DNA from: Rhodamnia argentea
Lineage: Eukaryota > Streptophyta > Magnoliopsida > Myrtales > Myrtaceae
Direction of reading: 5' to 3'
DNA length: 64,000 nt
Assembly (NCBI RefSeq): GCF_020921035.1
Contig: NC_063156.1
Coordinates: 22,864,283 to 22,928,282, forward strand
The position numbers and the translations under genes were made by a program. Numbering within the stretch: position 1 is the stretch's first letter; each line of letters begins with the position of its first letter. The notes under the pieces were generated by a model. That model had not been told where the DNA came from. It was given only the letters and a program-made list of their open reading frames with translations, and searched no databases. Shown here one piece after another: positions 57,491 to 64,000 of the stretch.

Positions 57491-59269
57491 TTCTGGTGCC
57501 GCCAGATACACTCCTTCAGCCAACTTACAAGCGATGAACGGTTTGTGGGAGGAGTGTGTTAAATCTTGTATGGAGGAAAGCTGAGACTATGTAATGTGTC
57601 ACCTACTAGTTGGTAAGCTTTTCTTCTGATTTTTTTCAAAATTTCGCTCTCATGCACAGTGATTTTCCTTGTTCAGTCAATTCTGTTTTTGCATCTTGAA
57701 GCAACATGCAGGTGAGAATGACGGCAGCACTGGAGGCAGATTTTCCCTGTTCGGATGAACATAACATGTGAACAGTCAGTTCCTTGTCTGTGATCCTAGC
57801 CAAAATGTTCCCTTCTCTATAAGTTCAGGCGACTGCTCGAAAATTATCAGCAAAATGATCTTCGAGGAAATAAATTGGAGTGTTGGAAAATGGATCAGTA
57901 GCCTTAGTTACGTAAGTCGAGTTCTGAGTTAGGAAATATGGGTACGGCTGGCATGGGACGGACTCGGGCAATGTAGCTGGTAATCAAGATTTCCAAGCAT
58001 TTCAAGTCGGAAACTGAGATCTGAAGCTTTTCTAATTCCATGTCATGTGATTGTTTGCCTTAAACCCCCATGAAATACTAGGATAATAAAAAAAAGAGAT
58101 GCATGTTCATTAAAATTCACATCTTTTTCCCCAATCTATAGAAACCAGTCAACTTGTCTTGAGCCCATTAATTTTGTTGACTCTCATCTCCAAGTACCGT
58201 TCCAAGTTGTTTGTTATACCTATGAATTGCTGCTCCACTTTGCTGGGTTGCTTAGAAAGGCAATGCAGGGACAAGTCAGATCAGATCTCGCTGTCCGATA
58301 GATAATTCCCATCTGCCAGAGCTAAACGAGGTGGCTAAAGATTAACTATCTTGGACCTAAGTGGTAAGATGACAGAGTACAAATTGGAGAAAGCAAATTC
58401 CTATAGCTGACTAGAATCTCGAGATATGACAGGACTAGAGCTTAAGTATTGACTGTAACATTAACATACACTCTGCAAATTAAAATGTTCTAGAAGATGA
58501 TGCGTGCACGATGACGGTAATAGAATTTGACTCGCTGATAGTTCGCAACAGATTTAGAAAGCTAATGCAAAGAATTGAACGAGTCACTGTACCGACTTAT
58601 TCATAACATAAACCGGTTTATACGGACATTAGGACATCGGTTCTGAAAGAAGACTTTTTTTCCCATTACTCACCACTCCCATATGACATTCCAACTTCTG
58701 ATGAGCGATCTTGCCGCTGCGCGAGTCTTTTTAATTGCTGTTGCCTCTGAAGGACCCACGGGGTTAAATCAGCTGGAATAACTGCTATAGGCTGGACAGC
58801 ATGTATGACTTAAGTAGGATTGTTCAACCTGAACCAACTGATGAAGACGTCCCGAAAAAAGTTATTTTGCCAATGAGCTACCAAAAGGAATGGACTTGCT
58901 GCCTTTCTAGGGACCATCCATGGACTGTATTTTGCATTTGGCCGGCTTATGCAACAAGCACATAAGGTCGGAAACATTATACTCCACCACATGCTTCTAT
59001 CATCTTGTACGTCACGAGATTTCATTACATATTAGGCGCATTTTTCTGAGCCGTTTGCTATTATGATCAGGACAGTCCATATATTTCGACAGTAGACTTG
59101 ATATCATAGACTCTGTACAGTTCTTGCATATATGCGTTCCCATGGATAAACCCTTAGAGCAACGGCACTGTTTCCTTTTGGACCTGCCAACCTCTCTATG
59201 ACAGAGGCGACTGACGCAACCGTCTCAGGTGCGAGTAGACGGATATGAATACATATGATGCCGTTCACG
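57491..59269. other. Upstream region of the COBL4-like gene
   Basis: About 1.8 kb between the COBL4-like gene and the decayed COBL copy. It should hold the COBL4-like promoter. Only short frames are present, and none is recognisable. Confidence 0.5.
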
Positions 59270-61372
59270 TCATAGTATCAGTGGCATCAGCTCCAAGATG
59301 AAGAAGAGAGCCAAGGCCGAAGCCGAAGGAGGATTCGAAGGAGCTATGTTTGGTAGAGAAAGGTATTTATCAGGAGGCGGCATCATGCACTCGTCGCCGT
59401 TAAAGTACACTCTTCGAGGAAAAGCCCAGCCACGATCCCATGTAAAAGTACTCATGCCTTTCCAGAGAATCATCTCCGATGGAACAATCCCTTCTGGCCC
59501 TGCTTGCATTAGTAGGCCATTGTAGTACTTTATGCCGTAAAACATCCGGTGTCATCTGCATAAAAAGAAATCATAGGAAGAGAGATTAAAATTTTATCAA
59601 GTCCGTCGACTCACCAAATCATGACTACATGGTTAATCTCTTTCAAAGTGTCAAGTAGCGAGAGCGGTACTATATCGTGGAACGCATGCGGTTCGACTGT
59701 GTTCACTTATCACGACAATTAGGAGAATTTGTTGAAGATCAACATGCAGACAAAGTTAAAATCAAATTATAAACAATGGTCGCGTTCTTTTCTATAAAGG
59801 CCGCGTACTCACTGATGGAGCCAAAAGCGTCAAGTGGCTTATAGTCAAACCTATAGACTCGAGTGAAGTTGTTGAAGTTCGGATGATGCGCAGTGAGTGT
59901 CCACTGTGTATAATTCATCTTGTAGTGGAAACTGGTGACTGTGATCTTCACTCTCCAGTATTCTCTGTAGTTGGCCTTGACGTGCCAATGTACCCGGATA
60001 GGACACATGTGATTCGTGCACTGCAGCGAAGGCGTGTCGCCTTCAATGGACGGTTGCGAACCCACCACACTCTGAATCTTGCTCCCGCTCCTGAATCACA
60101 TTCCAGCATGAGATATCAGTGTCCAAAATGCAATCACCCTGGCAAATTCTTTTGTTGAAGTTGTCAAAACACTTACCTGATGCAGTTAGCCGTTCCGTCG
60201 CAGCCACAAGCACAAGACGGACAAGGAGTGATCATAGGGTCGTAGAAAGAGGAAAAGGAAACGCAGCAGTTTGGGTTTTCGGAAGCAACCGTTTGCGAGT
60301 AAGTACAAATGACACTGCGACAACAATTAGAAGAGAAGTAAGGAGATGAATATGACTCTTGACGTTACTGAATCAATGTAAACGCATGGTCACAAACTGT
60401 AATGGTTTCGGAATTGGGAGATAATTGAAGGATGTTCAGCTTCAGTCAAGCAGATGACAGCGGACACTAGGAGAAGTCTGTGAAAAACCAAATAAAAGCC
60501 TCTAACTCACTCACGGCTCAGATTGCTTCTCCGTCCGTCAGCAGAGAAGAACACCGAGGGCGGCATGATGGTTGCAGCGCTGAATATATAGCCCGGTCCA
60601 GGCCCGAACAGATAAAAATCCTGGGGAAGTTTCACCGTAGTGTTTGACGTACCTTAGAGCCCGACGCTGACCTGAAAGGCCGAAACCGTGGCTGCAGGGT
60701 CTTGACCCCACGACGCCACGACGCCTCCCTTGCAGCAATCAGTGTACTTTTGATTGTTGGGCACTCCTGGAAGCAAGTCGACCATAGCGGGGCTGCTTCC
60801 ACAAGAGCGAGGGACGTTTCCCTTGAATTTCGAGCAATCTCCTTGATCTCCACGACGCCACGACTGACCATATCATCTCTTTGCCTGCCGAGGTCCATCC
60901 CAACGTCCACCCGGGGCTCGTGATGTGCCTGAACATTTGAAAGTTGCTCAAAGTGATGGCTGCCTACAAGTCATCATAACTAGATTTAGTCAGTGCCTTC
61001 CCCTACTATGTTCAGGATCGGTTCATCACCCAAACTTTCAGAACAAGAAACTCAATGAAAGCACCAATCATTCACAAGCTTTCGGAACATCGATTCTATT
61101 CTCACCATGTAACCGTCTGGCGTCCACGACATAATGTCCCATTTAATGTGCCCATGCGGATCGAGCACATCATAAGCCGCTGAAAACGAGACAAGAGGAA
61201 TTAGGCAAGGCGAGAGCATCATTGTATACACACGACGGACGCATTGCTAGGAAATAAAACTTTTGGGTCTCCACAGCTGAATTCTCCGAGCTAGAAGCTC
61301 ACCCATTCGAGCCAATGCCGTCTTAAAGAGAACGACCGCGATGCCGAGGTGATTGAGCTTGCAAGGGGACAT
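59270..61372 (-). pseudogene. Decayed COBRA-like gene copy, COBL4-related
   Basis: All six COBL exons can be traced in order: about 61372-61303, 61180-61107, 60962-60510, 60310-60178, 60092-59817 and 59556-59270. The splice sites around exons 1 and 2 are still good. Coding is damaged. Exon 2 lacks two residues of the DPNGNITIKWD block. Exon 3 lacks 5 nt before the QGDCSKF block and has an in-frame TAA after FQVSVGL. Exon 4 lacks about 10 nt at its start (the MTWN codons). Exon 6 lacks 1 nt at DTG/MFYG. The CCVS motif and exon 5 survive. It is a tandem neighbour of the intact COBL4-like gene and on the same strand, so it probably arose by local duplication and then decayed. Confidence 0.88.
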
Positions 61373-61725
61373 ACTTAAAGTTTGCTACTTATCAGATGGA
61401 GGATGCTGAAGATGCGAGGATCACTAGACCAGTGAGGTCCTTATATAAGAACTCAAGGTGGCATGAGAAGGCATTACAATTCAGCTCAAAAAGTGAAAAT
61501 TCTGCTGGGTTCCTCATGTTGTGTTCCCTTATCAGATTCTTTGGCTCCTTCTAGGGAAAGTGATGGATGTATCAGCTGTGGAGGAGATGACATTTGCAAA
61601 GTTCTTGCACAAGCCATGGAAAAATTTGAAAAATGCAAACTTGATGGTCCAATCGTGCAATGTCCCCAAATTGATAGAAGTTTAGTGCATATTAGTTCAT
61701 CTAATTAAGTTCCAAATGGCGAAGA
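61373..61725. other. Short gap between the decayed COBL copy and the right-end Copia element
   Basis: Contains an 81-codon plus-strand frame at 61463-61708 with no recognisable features, which I do not call. The rest is the former promoter of the COBL copy. Confidence 0.5.
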
Positions 61726-62500
61726 TGTTGCGCGGAACAAGCGATCGAACAATAAATAGACAGAACAAGAAAATAAATCGGACACCGGATGTACGTGGTT
61801 CGGTCGTAGAGACCTACGTCCACGGGAAGAGTAGCAACGATTCCACTATAGAACGAGCGATACACGGAGATTACGTAACCACACTCGAGTAACTCAAACA
61901 CTCTCGGTGTTTCCCAAACCCCAATTACATCCAATAACACACACAGTGTTTAGCCCCCAATTCCTAGCGACTCGCAAAGGAATTAACACAAATCTAACCT
62001 CAAGATTTAATTGGCTTCGACACTTGAATTCTTGATGTAATTCCACGAACAAAACCCACGAATGAAACCCTTGCAGAGCACTCAATGAATGGCTCTCTTT
62101 AGGACTCTTTTTCTAAAGTCATTTGTAAAGCAAGCTTGATAAGCATTTTATATTAAACCCACCACCAAAGAGTGTGCAGATTTCCACCGTGAAGATAGGG
62201 ACAACAAAGTCTCAAACTTGGACTTTCTTACTCCTGCATGCAACTTTTTCAACAACCAAGAAAGCATATCTTTTCTTCTTTGTCGTTGTTTTCAAGGAGT
62301 CCACTTTGAACCAAATATCCTCATTATTTGGCCAAAGTCAATGATTGCACTTTTCCCTTTTCTCATCCTTTCACGTGAACACATATCCACCGGCAAATAT
62401 ATGTGCCAATCTTTTTTTTCGTTCTTTCACGTGCTGGAGCATCCACACAATACATCGTCGGATTTCGTTCGAACTCAAACTCGAGACATATATTTTAACA
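61726..62500 (-). repeat. LTR of the right-end Copia element (775 bp)
   Basis: On the plus strand it begins TGTTGCGCGGAAC and ends ATATTTTAACA, giving the TG...CA ends expected of an LTR. The polypurine tract lies next to the 62500 end. The flanking 5 bp on the left are GAAGA; a matching copy is expected beyond the other LTR, outside the window. Confidence 0.8.
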
Positions 62501-64000
62501 ATCTCCACCTTGGCTCGACGTTTGAGCCAAGTCTCAATCGCTTCGCTGATAATCCAAACATCATCTGCTACTCTCCTAACAGCCCCAATGGGCTCAACCG
62601 CCACAGATATCATCCAAGTCCAAGCCACGCTTGAACTTCATTGTAATCGTGGACGTCATCAGAATACCAACCGAACATGCACCTTTAATCGCTCTACAAG
62701 GACATTCTGACACAAGCTCCTTAATCGCAGATAAAGCAAAACCACCGTTGCATCCATATCTGTCGGGAGATCGAACATGTACCTTATCAATATCAGCGAT
62801 TACAAGAACCGTTTGCTCTACGGGCTCCACCTCGCTACAAGCACCATCTGTGTCGATTATCACGCTAGTACTCGCTACCTCGGGAGTTTCTGGTTGCAAC
62901 TCCACCTCAAGCTGAACACCGTTTAGATCCGTATTTATACCGCCACAAACACTCCTACCCCCGAAGTAATGGAGACTCGTCAAAGGTAACTTTTCTGTTG
63001 CAAACAGGTGAATTTATATTCGAGCACCACAACCGATAGCCCCGCTCACCTCGTGCATAGCCATGGAATATGCACCTTGCCCTCACATCGAGCTTACCAT
63101 CACTCACTCGATAATAACACGGGCAATTAAACATTCTAAAATTAGAATAATCAACAACGTTACCCGACCACACTTCTTTGGGAGTCCGAAATCCGATCGC
63201 GATCGATGGAGATCTATTCATCGGGTAGCTCGCCATACCAAGCGCATCCGCTAGAACTCTTCTAGCCATACCAGCACTAGAGATCATTTTACGAGTCATC
63301 TCTAGTAATATTCTGCTCATCAATTCCGCAAACCGTTGTGGTCTACCGGCACTAGTGCGGTGTTTCATTATGCCCTTTGTCATGCAGAATTTATTTACCA
63401 GCTTTGAGCAAAACTCCATGCTACTGTCGGTTCGCACATGCTTGATCGACTTAGCAGTCTCCACCTCGATCAAAGCTCTCGACCGCGTATTCCCGACAAC
63501 AGCATCAAACTTGTGCTTCAACACACTCACCCGTGTCTTCCTCGAGCAATCGTTAGACTCTCGAACGGATGTCGACGTCTCCGGAACGAAACATGTCAAT
63601 GTCTCACCTTGAAGTTCATACAGGCCACCGTGCTTGATTCCTTTCATTATCACCAGGGCACCTCGAACAATCTTCATAACTCCACCTTGTGAAGAATACC
63701 CGCATCCAGCTGAATCTAGGGCACCCAAGGAAATTAAGTTCTTTTTCAATTCGGGAACGTATCTTACTTCGGTCAATGTCCTCACAATACCATCATGCAT
63801 CCCGATTTTAACATCACCAACACCCACAACATTGCATTCAGCGTTGTTCCCCAACCGCACTTTACTACTATCTGTGCATCGATAAGTAGCAAACCAGTTT
63901 CTATTTGGTGTAGCATGAAAAGAACAACCAGAATCCATAATCCATCCGTCAAATGACGAATTCTCAATGATGACAAGACACTATCGACACCATCAGAATT
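61726..64000 (-). mobile_element. Ty1/Copia LTR retrotransposon, partial at the window edge
   Basis: This element is on the minus strand with its 3' LTR at the left, and runs out of the window on the right. Directly inside the LTR there is a polypurine tract that reads CCAAGGTGGAGAT on the minus strand, a form common in plant Copia elements. A protease/integrase-type polyprotein is recognisable at about 62955-63976 (MDSGCSFHATPNRNWF, LGNNAECNVVGVGDVK, GLYELQGETLTC). Reverse transcriptase and RNase H are not seen in this window, so the visible part looks incomplete and broken. Age cannot be estimated because the second LTR lies outside. Confidence 0.9.

Noticed and set aside
57491-57523. Upstream extension of the COBL4-like first exon
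   Set aside because: The frame is open but begins at TTG, not ATG. The first in-frame ATG is at 57490.
61463-61708. Plus-strand frame of 81 codons with several cysteines
   Set aside because: It lies in the former promoter of the decayed COBL copy and shows no motif or signal peptide.
62218-62710. Overlapping frames of 121-138 codons
   Set aside because: They lie within or against the LTR and internal region of the right-end Copia element.
1-64000. CRISPR arrays, prokaryotic operons or a defence system
   Set aside because: There are no regularly spaced direct repeats with unique spacers and no bacterial gene organisation. The content is ordinary plant nuclear DNA.

Overview
This window is nuclear DNA from a flowering plant, most likely a rosid dicot. 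The genes are intron-rich with GT-AG junctions, their products match plant-specific families, and the gaps are AT-rich and hold Copia retroelements, Harbinger- and hAT-like elements and microsatellites. The species cannot be named from the sequence; a Myrtales-like origin is only a guess.

Layout, left to right. At 1.3-3.9 kb (+) is a seven-exon plastid phosphoserine phosphatase. At 4.7-7.8 kb (-) is a two-exon TOM5 gene (mitochondrial import receptor), whose single intron carries a complete intronless PPR gene on the same strand. At 9.1-13 kb (-) is a G3BP-like NTF2/RRM protein. From 13 to 22.2 kb the DNA is mostly repeats, including a long-inverted-repeat element and a full-length Copia element with two LTRs and a 5-bp target duplication. 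At 22.4 kb (+) is a small protein resembling a mitochondrial complex I subunit. From 22.8 to 30.8 kb there is no convincing gene, but there is one Harbinger-like element.

From 30.8 kb come a CIN-type TCP transcription factor (TCP5 group, +), a tRNA-Thr(CGU) (-), a 17-exon half-size ABC transporter of the ALS1/ABCB27 type (-), an intronless PPR protein resembling PNM1 (+), a 14-exon CstF50 WD40 protein (-) and, at 52-61.4 kb, a COBRA cluster. The cluster has COBRA itself (+), a convergent COBL4/IRX6-like gene (-) and a decayed COBL copy (-). A Copia fragment runs off the right edge.

The set G3BP - TCP5 - PNM1 - CstF50 - COBRA is, as I recall it, the gene set around At5g60920-At5g60980 in Arabidopsis. 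That supports the individual calls and shows an old conserved block. No metabolic operon or novel system is visible. The most notable points are the gene nested in the TOM5 intron, a one-base frame disruption and a GC-AG intron in CstF50, the decayed COBL copy, and several mobile elements with clear termini.
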